A stretch of DNA of 8,183 nt from Flavobacteriales bacterium (GCA_015494775.1 WGAP01000212.1:1-8183); one strand, 5' to 3'; positions 1 to 7,794 are shown, numbered from the stretch's first letter. Numbers and translations are program-made. The notes: a model not told the origin generated them from the letters alone.

Positions 1-2228
1 CCGAAGGCCTTGATGCGGGCCCCAACGCCGGCATTGAGCAAGGTGTAGGCGGGCGTTGGTGTTTCGGTGCCGTAGGCACTGAAAATTTTGTTTTGCGCAA
101 AATAATGTTCCAGTCCGAATTTGACATACACTCGCGAGATGGATTTTCCCCACTGCTTAAACTCGGCCCGGATTTCGCCGCGGTATTTGGGTGCGGGAAT
201 GCGTGGCAGGTATTTCATGCTGTCGGGTTGGTGGAGTTGAACGGCTTCCACGTAGGCAAAGCCGTTTTCTATGTGCAACCAATCCCAGGGATGCGGATGC
301 ACGTCCAAAAACACTTCGCCGCCTGCCAGGCGGGCATTGCCCCGGGTGAATTTAAAGCCCGGAACGGGTTCCTGCGGGTCGGGAATGCTGTCGCCGTGGA
401 TGCCCGTGAGTTTTTGTGCGTAAATGTAATTTCGGATAAAATTTACAAAGGGCGTTACCGACAAGCTGACGTGCCGTGAATGCAGCATATAGGCCACGTC
501 GATTTGACGACTCGTTTCGGGTTTTAAATCCGGATTGCCGATTTCGTAGCGGAAAGTGCCTTCGTGAACGCCGTTGGATGCCAATTCGGCGATGTTGGGT
601 GCCCGGAAACCTTGTGAGAGGTTGAATTTAAAGGTGGATTGACCGTCGATTTGCCAGGAAATACCGATGCTTCCCGAAAGCCCCGGAAAATTTTTGTCCA
701 ATGAACGGAATTTTAATACGGCATTGTTTCCGGGCGGCACCGGGTTTCCGTGGTTATCGAGATATAAGGCCCGGGAACGGATATGACGGTTGTCCACACG
801 AATACCGCCGGCCAGGTTGAGATGACCGAATTTTTTTTGACCGAAAACAAAAATCCCCGTGTCCAAAAGATGATAATCGGGTATCAAAAATTCGATGCCT
901 TTGTTCGTGTTGGCCTGATACATTCCGCCCAGTCCGACGGCGGTTTCCCAACCGTGGGTTTTGTTGAAGTTAAATTTAACGTTGTAGTTAAAAGTGTTCA
1001 AGACCAAATAAAGCCCTTCTTTGTCGGGATGTTCCGGATCGCCGAATTCTTTGCGGCGGTTGTTTTGAAAACCCAAGTCGAAGTGAAGCACGCCGCGGTC
1101 CAAAATGATATGGTTGTTGGAAGCAATGTTCCAATGATTGATTTTCTGATACGGAACGCCGGTCCGGTAAACTTTGTCATCGACATCCGTGGCGGGAACT
1201 TCCTGTCCGCGGGTATTGATGTAGGTAAAACGTCCGAGACTGTCGCGTTCGCCTTCCACAATGTTGATGTTTTGGTTAAACGAGCTTAGGGTCAGGTGGG
1301 CGTAGCCCCAAGCTTTGGTTATTCCGGCAAAGATTTTTCCGTCCCATTCCTTAAAGCCCGAGTTAAAGACGCTGCCGTCGTAAGGATTCCGGTAGTCGCC
1401 GGCCAGTTTGCCGCTCAACCTGCCCGACCATTGAAAAGCATCCTTGTTGGCAGCGTGATAAAGCGAATAACCGATGAGCCGGTTGTTGGTCTGGTATTCG
1501 GACAGCAACCGGTTTTCGACCTTGCCCGCGGGCGGAAGTTTGGGCGGCAAAAAGTTCAATACGCCGGCAATGCCGTCGGAGCCATACATCAAACTTCCCG
1601 GCCCTTTGATGATTTCGACTCGTCCCACGGCATACTGGTCGATTTCGATACCGTGTTCGTCGCCCCATTGTTGGCCTTCCTGTCGGATGCCGTTGTTCAA
1701 GGTGATAATGCGGTTATAACCCAAACCGCGAATAACCGGTTTGGAAATGGCCGGCCCCGTGGTGATTTGATCCACACCGGGGATGATTTTCAAGGCATCG
1801 ATCAGGTTGAAGGAAGGGTTTAAGGTCAAATCCTTGGCCCTGATGGTTTGGGCCACAACCGGACTGGCTTCGAGCCGAGTCGAGCGGCTTACCCCCGTGA
1901 TGATGACTTCGTTCATTTCGATGGCCGAGGGCGTGAGGGAAAAATTGACCACCGTATCCCGGACGACATGCACATTTTTGACCGCCGGTTTGTATCCCAG
2001 GAAGTTGACGCTGATAAGATAGGTTCCCGCCTTGATGTTCCCGAGCCGATAAAAGCCCGTTTCGTCGGTTACGGTGCCGGTTTTCAAATCTTCGATATAA
2101 ACTGACGCGCCGAACAAAGCTTTGCCGGTGGATTGGTCTTTGACGTAGCCCGAAATGCTGTGTTGCGCCCATAGCTTAACTCCGACCGGAAAGACCGTAA
2201 TGATTATGAGGAATTTTATTTTTTTCAT
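1..2228 (-). CDS. TonB-dependent outer-membrane receptor, C-terminus cut by window edge
   Basis: Outer-membrane transporter that would take up a scarce ligand using TonB-ExbBD energy. I translated the minus strand from the ATG at 2228 to the left edge: 742 residues in one frame with no stop or frameshift. Residues 1-22 are a signal peptide (MKKIKFLIII...WAQ). Residues 24-100 are a CarboxypepD_reg-like beta-sandwich. Residues 105-112 (MNEVIITG) resemble a TonB box. The plug spans about 113-226 and contains IRGLGYNR, QEGQQWGDEHG (183-193) and IIKGPGSLMYGSDGIAGVLNF. The barrel follows and includes FRAPNIAELASNGVHEGT. The last visible residues, YTLLNAGVGARIKAFG, resemble near-terminal barrel strands, so perhaps 50-70 residues are missing. 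The gene lies 94 bp downstream of a His/Cys-rich small protein on the same strand, which suggests co-transcription and hints at a metal or metal-complex substrate (inference). I see no perfect -7 box in the gap between them. Confidence 0.95.
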   Translation of the reverse strand, partial: MKKIKFLIIITVFPVGVKLWAQHSISGYVKDQSTGKALFGASVYIEDLKTGTVTDETGFYRLGNIKAGTYLISVNFLGYKPAVKNVHVVRDTVVNFSLTPSAIEMNEVIITGVSRSTRLEASPVVAQTIRAKDLTLNPSFNLIDALKIIPGVDQITTGPAISKPVIRGLGYNRIITLNNGIRQEGQQWGDEHGIEIDQYAVGRVEIIKGPGSLMYGSDGIAGVLNFLPPKLPPAGKVENRLLSEYQTNNRLIGYSLYHAANKDAFQWSGRLSGKLAGDYRNPYDGSVFNSGFKEWDGKIFAGITKAWGYAHLTLSSFNQNINIVEGERDSLGRFTYINTRGQEVPATDVDDKVYRTGVPYQKINHWNIASNNHIILDRGVLHFDLGFQNNRRKEFGDPEHPDKEGLYLVLNTFNYNVKFNFNKTHGWETAVGLGGMYQANTNKGIEFLIPDYHLLDTGIFVFGQKKFGHLNLAGGIRVDNRHIRSRALYLDNHGNPVPPGNNAVLKFRSLDKNFPGLSGSIGISWQIDGQSTFKFNLSQGFRAPNIAELASNGVHEGTFRYEIGNPDLKPETSRQIDVAYMLHSRHVSLSVTPFVNFIRNYIYAQKLTGIHGDSIPDPQEPVPGFKFTRGNARLAGGEVFLDVHPHPWDWLHIENGFAYVEAVQLHQPDSMKYLPRIPAPKYRGEIRAEFKQWGKSISRVYVKFGLEHYFAQNKIFSAYGTETPTPAYTLLNAGVGARIKAF

Positions 2229-2322
2229 TTTATTTATTTTTTATGTAATATGGAAATAATTGGTAGCCAAATAATTAACCACCTGAGAACAAGAAAAATA
2301 GATTATAAATATGAGTCTCGAA

Positions 2323-2655
2323 TCAGACTAGAAAAACTACGGGCGGAGCTCGAAGCGAAAAATAATAAATACGTTTTTTGTAATCATTCCCGCCAAAATC
2401 AACAAAAAACGGCCGGAAATAAGTTTCCCCGATGTGCAGCGGGCTTTCCGGCTTATAATCATAGACCGAAAGGGTAAATCCCGGAACGGGACAAACCTTG
2501 TGTGGTTTATGAAAATGCGGGATTTTTTTGGCGTGGCAAACAAAATCATCGTGATGATGAAAGGTGCTGTCCAGCAATTTGATAGACATGGGCGCCATAA
2601 AAACAAACGCCAGGGTAAGCGAAACGATCAATTTATGCCGTCGGACAAATTGCAC
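2323..2655 (-). CDS. small His/Cys-rich membrane or secreted protein paired with the TonB receptor
   Basis: A 110-residue protein starting at GTG; an in-frame stop at 2685-2683 leaves no upstream ATG. Residues 1-8 are basic (QFVRRHK), and 9-28 form a hydrophobic segment that could be a signal anchor or signal peptide. The next stretch is rich in metal ligands: HHHDD (33-37), C40-H41, H47, H49, H52, C55 and H74. The C-terminus has an aromatic, basic stretch ending in SLRAPPVVFLV (100-110). From memory, small proteins of this shape, with His-rich middles and a C-terminal LR(A/G)PP motif, sit next to TonB receptors in Bacteroidota; I could not search to confirm this. A role in periplasmic metal binding or sensing for the neighbouring receptor is inferred from residue content and gene order. 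The reading frame is supported by its composition, by an upstream -7 box, and by the overlapping frames lacking any protein-like pattern. Confidence 0.75.
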   Translation of the reverse strand: MQFVRRHKLIVSLTLAFVFMAPMSIKLLDSTFHHHDDFVCHAKKIPHFHKPHKVCPVPGFTLSVYDYKPESPLHIGETYFRPFFVDFGGNDYKKRIYYFSLRAPPVVFLV

Positions 2656-2677
2656 TTTTGGGGAGGATTTTGCTTGG

Positions 2678-2685
2678 CAAAGTTA
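2678..2685 (-). promoter_or_regulatory. candidate -7 promoter box for the small protein/receptor unit
   Basis: The minus strand reads TAACTTTG, an exact match to the Bacteroidota primary sigma -7 consensus TAnnTTTG, 22 bp upstream of the GTG start at 2655. This would give a leader of roughly 10-20 nt. No convincing TTTG -33 element stands at the usual distance, so the site could be weak or activator-dependent. Three GGAGG runs on the plus strand (2662-2666, 2686-2690, 2703-2707) flank the box and could be part of an operator. Confidence 0.45.
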
Positions 2686-2773
2686 GGAGGTTTTCGGTAA
2701 TAGGAGGAGAAAATATTTTTATGGTAAGTAAATCGCTAATGATGTACGTACAGTTGTAGTGATAGCATAAAAT

Positions 2774-2804
2774 AAAAAACGCCCTCTGAAAGAGGGCGTT
2801 TTTT
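2774..2804 (-). terminator. strong intrinsic terminator of the lipoprotein unit
   Basis: The core stem is AACGCCCTCT (2778-2787) with AGAGGGCGTT (2791-2800) around the 3-nt loop GAA. It is extended by A/T pairs to 2774-2804, so both strands end in a T-run. It lies 22 bp past the stop codon of the lipoprotein gene at 2826 and so ends that leftward transcript. It also insulates the next unit on the same strand, whose promoter lies at about 2680. The symmetry would allow it to work in either direction, but no rightward gene precedes it. Confidence 0.9.
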
Positions 2805-2825
2805 TAAATTTATCCTATCCGGTAA

Positions 2826-3260
2826 TTAATCTTGTTTTGTAAATTCTTGGTACGAGGTGGAATCAAAATTCCAATGTATATGTTTGTTATCTACATAATC
2901 CATTTTAACGGTAAAATCTCCGCTACTTGTGGTAATATTCAACGCCAAAACCTTTTTATCAATATTTTCCAGCCAGGAGTTTAAAGTAAATCCGAGATCC
3001 TGACAGGTACTGGTATTGGGATCATAATCATGAATTTGTAAAGTTCCACCACCATTATCATTCAAATCCATTTCATCCGTAAGCCAGCAAGCAACAGTGG
3101 GGTCCGATGCATCTTGTTCTGTTCCGTTAAGGACAACTTTGGTCGTTTTCCAAGTTCCAACGCCCCAAACCTCGGGTTCAGGACAGGTTTCTTTTTTCCT
3201 ACAAGAGGATGTAGAAAATACCAGGCCTGCAAAAAGGAAGAAAATCAATAGTTTTTTCAT
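2826..3260 (-). CDS. lipoprotein, downstream copy of a tandem pair (possibly lipocalin-like)
   Basis: A 144-residue predicted lipoprotein. Residues 1-19 form a lipoprotein signal peptide (MKKLLIFFLFAGLVF...) ending at C20 in STSSC. The residue after C20 is basic (RKKE), not an acidic surface-export signal, so facing the periplasm is the simpler guess. The mature part opens with PEPEVWGVGTWKTTKV. A W-x-x-GTW start followed by alternating hydrophobic strands recalls the small lipocalin-like beta-barrel lipoproteins of Bacteroidota; this is a resemblance only. Cysteines at 26, 58 and 86 are all shared with the upstream paralogue, so a disulfide plus one free thiol is possible. The ending HWNF...YQEFTKQD matches the paralogue. 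It begins 55 bp after that gene, with no clear promoter between them, so the two are probably co-transcribed. The ligand or function is unknown. Confidence 0.85.
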   Translation of the reverse strand: MKKLLIFFLFAGLVFSTSSCRKKETCPEPEVWGVGTWKTTKVVLNGTEQDASDPTVACWLTDEMDLNDNGGGTLQIHDYDPNTSTCQDLGFTLNSWLENIDKKVLALNITTSSGDFTVKMDYVDNKHIHWNFDSTSYQEFTKQD

Positions 3261-3315
3261 AATTTGTATTTTTTAAATGTTTATAGCAAAACAATATCAA
3301 AACATATATTCAAAA

Positions 3316-3750
3316 TTAATCTTGTTTAGTGAATTCAAAATAGGTATTGGAACCAAGATTCCAATGAAAATGAGTATTATCTATGTAATCGAATTTAAAA
3401 GAATATTCATCGCCATTGTAGGTAAAGTTTACAACCAATACTTTTTTATTAATGTCTTCCAACCAAGAATCCAAAGTCAGTGGGATGGTTTGACATGAAG
3501 ATGTATTGGAATCATAATAATGATATTGCCAGTTTCCACCCCAAGAATCAGTCAAGGTCATTTGATGAGTAAGTAAACACGCAACTTGCGGGTCGGAAGA
3601 ATCCAGTTCGGTGCCATTATTTACAACTTTTGTTGCATTCCATGTACCTACCCCCCAAACTTCCGGTTTGGGACAGGTTTGTTTTTTCTTACAGGAAGAT
3701 GTTGTGAACACCAAACCTGCAAAGAGGAACAAAATCAACAGTTTTTTCAT
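3316..3750 (-). CDS. lipoprotein, upstream copy of a tandem pair (possibly lipocalin-like)
   Basis: First gene of the lipoprotein unit, 144 residues. The signal peptide is MKKLLILFLFAGLVFTTSSC with lipidated C20, followed by KKKQ. By hand alignment it is identical to the downstream copy at 93 of 144 positions with no gap. Conservation is highest in the signal peptide, in KPEVWGVGTW (28-37), and in the C-terminal DYIDN...HWN...EFTKQD. It is lowest around residues 61-80 and 101-120. C26, C58 and C86 are all kept. The downstream copy has TLQIHDYD where this one has the more aromatic NWQYHYYD, so the two barrels or pockets may differ. A good promoter lies just upstream at 3782-3814. The function is not recognised; the fold guess rests only on the GTW start and the strand pattern. 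Confidence 0.85.
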   Translation of the reverse strand: MKKLLILFLFAGLVFTTSSCKKKQTCPKPEVWGVGTWNATKVVNNGTELDSSDPQVACLLTHQMTLTDSWGGNWQYHYYDSNTSSCQTIPLTLDSWLEDINKKVLVVNFTYNGDEYSFKFDYIDNTHFHWNLGSNTYFEFTKQD

Positions 3751-3781
3751 GATAAAATGTTTTTAGGGTTATTGGTTGAAG

Positions 3782-3814
3782 CAAATATATAAAAATTTTT
3801 ATTATCAAAACAAA
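3782..3814 (-). promoter_or_regulatory. promoter of the lipoprotein pair
   Basis: The minus strand has TATATTTG at 3789-3782, an exact TAnnTTTG match, with TTTG at 3814-3811 after a 21-bp spacer. Both elements fit the Bacteroidota -33/-7 pattern. The predicted start of transcription is near 3775, giving a leader of about 25 nt before the ATG at 3750. Confidence 0.65.
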
Positions 3815-3821
3815 AAATAAT

Positions 3822-3829
3822 TACCTTTA
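3822..3829 (+). promoter_or_regulatory. weak candidate -7 box for addA
   Basis: TACCTTTA differs from TAnnTTTG only at the last base and lies 36 bp before the addA ATG. No TTTG -33 element is present at the expected distance. It is placed here because the 115-bp gap to the divergent lipoprotein gene must hold the rightward promoter as well. Confidence 0.25.
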
Positions 3830-3865
3830 TGAACATAAAAAATCACCGGTAAAGAAATTATTCTC

Positions 3866-6800
3866 ATGGCTTTTCGTATTTATAATGCCTCGGCGGGTTC
3901 GGGAAAAACCTTCGGTTTGGTCAGGGACTTACTCCGCATCCTGTTCGCCCTTTCCCACAAATCCGATGAAATCGACCGTGTCTTGGCCGTTACCTTTACC
4001 AACAAGGCCGCCAACGAAATGAAAGGCCGGCTTATCAACGAACTGGACCTTATGGCGCATGGCAAGGATACACCCATGGCACAAATCTTAAAGGAAAGTC
4101 AACAACTTTCCGATGACCAACTCCGGCAAAAAGCCGCCGAACTTTTGGACGAGTTATTGTTTCATTACGACCGCCTGCATTTTTCCACCATCGACAAATG
4201 GACTTTCGGGCTTATCCGAACCTTCGGTCGCGAATTGGGCATTTCGTTCAATGCCAATGTGGAAATCGACGATGAAACCCGCACACGCGAAATCATCGAA
4301 AACTATCTCAATACCCTCGCCCCCGACGATACGGCCTTCCCTTTCCTGGTGGAATGGACCTCGCGGAAAATCGAAGACCAAGCCAACTGGGACATTACCG
4401 GTGATTTGCAAAAGCTCACCTACTTCCTGCTACCCGACAGCTACGCTTCGATATTGGAAAGCTTGCAAAACGAAACGCCCGAAAAAATTCCCGCCCTGCA
4501 CGAACAAATCCAAAAGCAACTGCGCGAAACCGAACACCGGCTAATCGAAGCACTAAAACATTTACAAGAACTTTTGGCCCGGCACCAAGCGTTGATTTCC
4601 TATTATAATAACCGGTTTAATCTGCTCGAAAAACTCATTACCAAACCCCATGAGCGTTTTTCGAGTTCCACTTTAACCGCATCCACATTCCGTGAACTTT
4701 TCCTGGATAGGGAAAAAGAATTGACCAAAAAAAACAAAAACATTCCTCCATCCGACCGGGAACAAATCGATAAGTTACGTGCGGAAATTCCCGGAATGCT
4801 CCGCCAATACCTTTGGCTAACGGCCCTGCGCAAAGGACTTCGTCCTTTGGTGCTGCTCGAAGAAATCGTTCGCGAAGTGCAACGCTACAAGGACGAAAAT
4901 GATGTGTTGTTTATTTCGGATTTCAACAAAATCATCCGCCGCGTGGTAAAAAACAATCCCGCGCCGTTTATCTATTGGCGCCTGGGCCAACGGCTCAAAT
5001 ATCATTTTATCGATGAATTTCAGGATACCTCCCGTATTCAGTGGGAAAATTTCCTGCCGCTTTTGCAGGAAGTCTTTTCGGGTTTATTCGGCCCGGCCGA
5101 CCCCGGAAGCGTAACCCTTTTCGGCGATGCCAAACAATCCATCTACCGTTTTCGCGGTGCCGTGCCCGAACAATTTATCCGTTTGGCCCTTCCCCCGTCC
5201 GAACCCGAAAGCGCCAATCCTTTCCCCACCCGCAAGCAAATTGTTCGAATGGACACCAATTACCGCAGTCTGCCGGCGGTGGTGGATTTCAATAATGCCT
5301 TTTTTGCCTTTGCCGGAACCTATTTGGATGATTTTTATCGCAGTGTTTATACATCGGAAAATCTTAGCCAAAAAGCTTTCCGGCGGAAGGAGAGCGGATA
5401 TGTGGAAATCCGTTTTACCGACAAGCCGGGCAAGGACGAAGATACGGACTATGAACAAATCTACCTGGATCGCATAGTGGAACAAATCCGCGATTTGCGC
5501 CGCCGCGGTTATGCTTGGAAAGACATTGCCATCCTGTTTCCGCGCAACAAACACGGTGCCTTGATTGCCGCGCGGTTGAGCGATGAAAATATGCCGGCCG
5601 TCAGTGGCGATGCCTTGGCCGTGGGACTTTCGTCCAAGGTGCAACTATTGGTTCATTTGCTGGCCGAACGCCGGCATCCGTCCTACGAAAACCGCTTCCT
5701 GCTTCTGCAATATTGGGCCGCGGTCAAAGGCAGGGAAACGGATGCTGCCTTTTTCGACGCCACACGTGATTTGCCCTTCGGGCAATTGATGTTTTACCTG
5801 AGCGGCAAGGCCGAAGCCGTAAACGTTCCATGGTCCGAGCTAACGCTTTTCGACTTTTTTGCCACCGCCTACGATTTTTTGGACTTGGACAGCAGCGGCG
5901 AAGATGCCTATGTACGCTTTTTTATGGATATGGTCCGCCAAAACGACCGCCGGCTTTCCGACACCGTTTTCCTGCACGAATGGGAAGGTTATTTGTCCCG
6001 CAAACCCATTCCGGGCAACGAAACCCTGGATGCCATCCGGCTGATGACCGTCCACAAGGCCAAAGGTCTGGAATTTCCGGCCGTCATCTTTGCTTTTCCC
6101 AATTACGAATTGCAATCCAAATCCCGCAGCGGAAGGCCGGATTATGTTTGGGTCGAAACTTCCGGCGAAAATGAACTGCCGCCATACATTCCCCTGGAAA
6201 TGATCGATGTAAAACGACTTGCACTGCTGGGCGACGAATATTTTGAAAAAATTTATTCACGCGAAACCCAAAGAAGCATTTTTGATACCACCAACCTCTT
6301 TTATGTGGCCTTTACCCGTGCGCGCGACGAACTCTATGTTTTTCCCTACGACATCCGCAAGCCGGCCAAAGACGGGACTTTGAACGATTTCCAACAAATC
6401 CTCATGGATTTTGTACAAAATCACGAAAATTACGACGAAGAAAACCAACGCTTTGCCACGGGAACCAAAATCCGTAAAACCGGCGTAACCGAAGAACCCG
6501 TTATCGCCGATGAATCATCCACGCACTACCGCCATTTGGATTGGAACGCCGGCCCGTTCCTGCTGCGCACGTCCAAGGCGGAATTTTCCGCCGCCCGCGA
6601 GGCCACACGCCACGGGCGTTTGCTCCACACTTGGTTGGCGCGTATCCGAGATGCAAGCGATGTGGAACTTTACCGCAGTTCGCTGGGTTCGCATCCCGGA
6701 ATATTACAAACCCTGGAACAAATTGTCGGTCATCCGCGCCTGCAAAAATATTTTCAACCGCCCTACCGGATACTTACCGAACGTAGCGTAGGACAAATGC

Positions 6801-7024
6801 GGGAAGGCGAAATGCTCAACCGTCGCCCCGACCGTATTTGCCTGCTTCCCCAAAGCCGGGAAGCCGTCCTTATCGACTACAAAACCGGTCGGCCCCAATC
6901 GGGTCACGAAAGTCAAATGCGTGAATATGCCCGTCTGCTTCGAGATGCCGGTTACCGCGTAAGCGAAGCATTGTTGGTTTATGCCGGTGATGATCAAATA
7001 TCGGTAAAGGAAGTAAGCGTTTAA
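3866..7024 (+). CDS. addA: AddA/RecB-type ATP-dependent helicase-nuclease
   Basis: A 1052-residue UvrD-family (SF1A) 3'-5' motor with a fused nuclease. It unwinds and resects double-strand breaks to feed RecA loading, normally as a heterodimer with AddB. Helicase motifs in order: Walker A ASAGSGKT (8-15); Ia AVTFTNKAANEMKGR; II DEFQDT (383-388); III GDAKQSIYRF (420-429); IV TNYRS (464-468); V MTVHKAKGLEFP (727-738); VI LFYVAFTRARDEL (811-823). A Glu/Lys/Gln-rich, probably coiled stretch lies near 205-260. The C-terminal PD-(D/E)XK nuclease looks intact: GRLLH (917-921), D989 in RRPDRI, D1004-Y1005-K1006 in LIDYKTG, and Q1017...Y1021. The ATG at 3866 places Walker A at the extreme N-terminus, as is usual for the family. 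No partner addB gene is in the window. RecB is the main alternative name; the single-protein context and Bacteroidota origin favour AddA. The gene converges on deoC with a 4-bp overlap of stop codons. Confidence 0.92.
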   Translation: MAFRIYNASAGSGKTFGLVRDLLRILFALSHKSDEIDRVLAVTFTNKAANEMKGRLINELDLMAHGKDTPMAQILKESQQLSDDQLRQKAAELLDELLFHYDRLHFSTIDKWTFGLIRTFGRELGISFNANVEIDDETRTREIIENYLNTLAPDDTAFPFLVEWTSRKIEDQANWDITGDLQKLTYFLLPDSYASILESLQNETPEKIPALHEQIQKQLRETEHRLIEALKHLQELLARHQALISYYNNRFNLLEKLITKPHERFSSSTLTASTFRELFLDREKELTKKNKNIPPSDREQIDKLRAEIPGMLRQYLWLTALRKGLRPLVLLEEIVREVQRYKDENDVLFISDFNKIIRRVVKNNPAPFIYWRLGQRLKYHFIDEFQDTSRIQWENFLPLLQEVFSGLFGPADPGSVTLFGDAKQSIYRFRGAVPEQFIRLALPPSEPESANPFPTRKQIVRMDTNYRSLPAVVDFNNAFFAFAGTYLDDFYRSVYTSENLSQKAFRRKESGYVEIRFTDKPGKDEDTDYEQIYLDRIVEQIRDLRRRGYAWKDIAILFPRNKHGALIAARLSDENMPAVSGDALAVGLSSKVQLLVHLLAERRHPSYENRFLLLQYWAAVKGRETDAAFFDATRDLPFGQLMFYLSGKAEAVNVPWSELTLFDFFATAYDFLDLDSSGEDAYVRFFMDMVRQNDRRLSDTVFLHEWEGYLSRKPIPGNETLDAIRLMTVHKAKGLEFPAVIFAFPNYELQSKSRSGRPDYVWVETSGENELPPYIPLEMIDVKRLALLGDEYFEKIYSRETQRSIFDTTNLFYVAFTRARDELYVFPYDIRKPAKDGTLNDFQQILMDFVQNHENYDEENQRFATGTKIRKTGVTEEPVIADESSTHYRHLDWNAGPFLLRTSKAEFSAAREATRHGRLLHTWLARIRDASDVELYRSSLGSHPGILQTLEQIVGHPRLQKYFQPPYRILTERSVGQMREGEMLNRRPDRICLLPQSREAVLIDYKTGRPQSGHESQMREYARLLRDAGYRVSEALLVYAGDDQISVKEVSV

Positions 7025-7767
7025 TATCCACCGGCGGCTTTTCCGCCTTCGGCGATTTGCTTGGCCGATGAAGTGCCCAGGCGTTTAACACCCATTTCAA
7101 TGTAGCGCACGGCGTCTTCGTAGCTGCGGATGCCGCCGGCCGCTTTTACCGGCAGCGGAGCGGCATTTTCGAGCATAATGCCGATGTTGTGCGGCGTGGC
7201 GCCGTTAGGTCGTCCGTCTTCGGTTTTGTAAAATCCCGTGGACGATTTGACAAAAACCTTATCCGCTGCACCGGGCCCGATTGTTTGCAACACCGTATCG
7301 CGTATCAGGGAGTTCAATCCGGCAATTTGCTCATCGGTCAATGCGGCGGCTTCGATAATCCATTTGACCGTTTTGCCGTTGCGCAATCCCAGCAAGCTGC
7401 CTTCGAACACTTCCTTTTTGACCGAATCGGTTTGGCCCTGTTGATAGGCGCGATAATTGACCACAAAATCCAGTTCGTCGGCGCCGTCGTTGATGGCTTT
7501 TTGGGCTTCGGCTATTTTGAGTTTCCACGGTCGTGAGCCTTCGGGAAAATCGATGACGGTGCCCACTTTGACGTGCGCACCGGCTTGGTCGATCATTTTA
7601 CGGGCAAGGGCCACATATTCGGGCCGTATCATCACCAGGTAAAAACCTTCGTCGATGGCTTCGCGAATGGTGTCGATGACCTTTTGGCGGTTTTGTTCTT
7701 CGGTCAGGCCGGCTTGTTCGGCGGTTTTCAGGTAGGTGCTGTCCAGGTATTGGCGAATATCTTTCAT
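7021..7767 (-). CDS. deoC: deoxyribose-phosphate aldolase
   Basis: Cytosolic class I aldolase of 248 residues that splits 2-deoxy-D-ribose 5-phosphate into glyceraldehyde 3-phosphate and acetaldehyde in deoxynucleoside salvage. Family landmarks are all present: LDSTYLK (8-14), GTVIDFPEG (69-77), D100 in ADELDFVVNYRA, the Schiff-base lysine K174 in VFVKSSTGF, K208 in VKAAGGIR, and the phosphate-site GTSS (231-234). D100, K174 and K208 correspond to D102, K167 and K201 of the E. coli enzyme. The frame stays open upstream to 7977, but those 70 codons are low-complexity Arg/Ala/Pro from a GC-rich hairpin region. The start at 7767 fits the family N-terminus and leaves room for a -7 box at 7787-7794. 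Neighbouring nucleoside-catabolism genes (deoA, deoD) are absent here. Confidence 0.95.
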   Translation of the reverse strand: MKDIRQYLDSTYLKTAEQAGLTEEQNRQKVIDTIREAIDEGFYLVMIRPEYVALARKMIDQAGAHVKVGTVIDFPEGSRPWKLKIAEAQKAINDGADELDFVVNYRAYQQGQTDSVKKEVFEGSLLGLRNGKTVKWIIEAAALTDEQIAGLNSLIRDTVLQTIGPGAADKVFVKSSTGFYKTEDGRPNGATPHNIGIMLENAAPLPVKAAGGIRSYEDAVRYIEMGVKRLGTSSAKQIAEGGKAAGGY

Positions 7768-7786
7768 GGGTTGCGGAGTTTTAATG

Positions 7787-7794
7787 CAAAGGTA
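7787..7794 (-). promoter_or_regulatory. candidate -7 box of deoC
   Basis: The minus strand reads TACCTTTG, an exact TAnnTTTG match, 19 bp before the deoC ATG at 7767; the leader would be about 10 nt. No TTTG is present at the -33 distance: that position falls in TTTTCGGG on the plus strand, at the edge of the GC-rich hairpin region. A start site here supports the short deoC gene model over the long open frame. Confidence 0.5.

Larger units (their letters stand above)
2826..3750 (-). repeat. tandem gene duplication, 490-bp unit
   Basis: The two lipoprotein genes are the same length (435 bp), in the same orientation, with equivalent points exactly 490 bp apart. Their products align end to end without gaps. 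The similarity reaches the stop region: both copies have AATTAATCTTGTTT on the plus strand across the stop codon. This is an in-place duplication followed by point divergence; I see no flanking mobile-element ends. Confidence 0.85.

Noticed and set aside
93..2105. Several plus-strand and minus-strand frames of 65-175 codons within the receptor gene
   Set aside because: The uninterrupted receptor frame from 2228 to 1 has clear family motifs throughout; the others are shadow frames without a recognisable pattern.
5084..5644. 186-codon minus-strand frame inside addA
   Set aside because: It lies opposite helicase motifs III-IV of a well-supported gene and its peptide shows no domain or signal, so it is a shadow of the addA codon pattern.
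7033..7047. GGCGG-CTTTT-CCGCC stem just past the addA stop, as an addA terminator
   Set aside because: There is no T-run after the stem on either strand, and it is made by the Gly/Ala/Lys codons of the deoC C-terminus.
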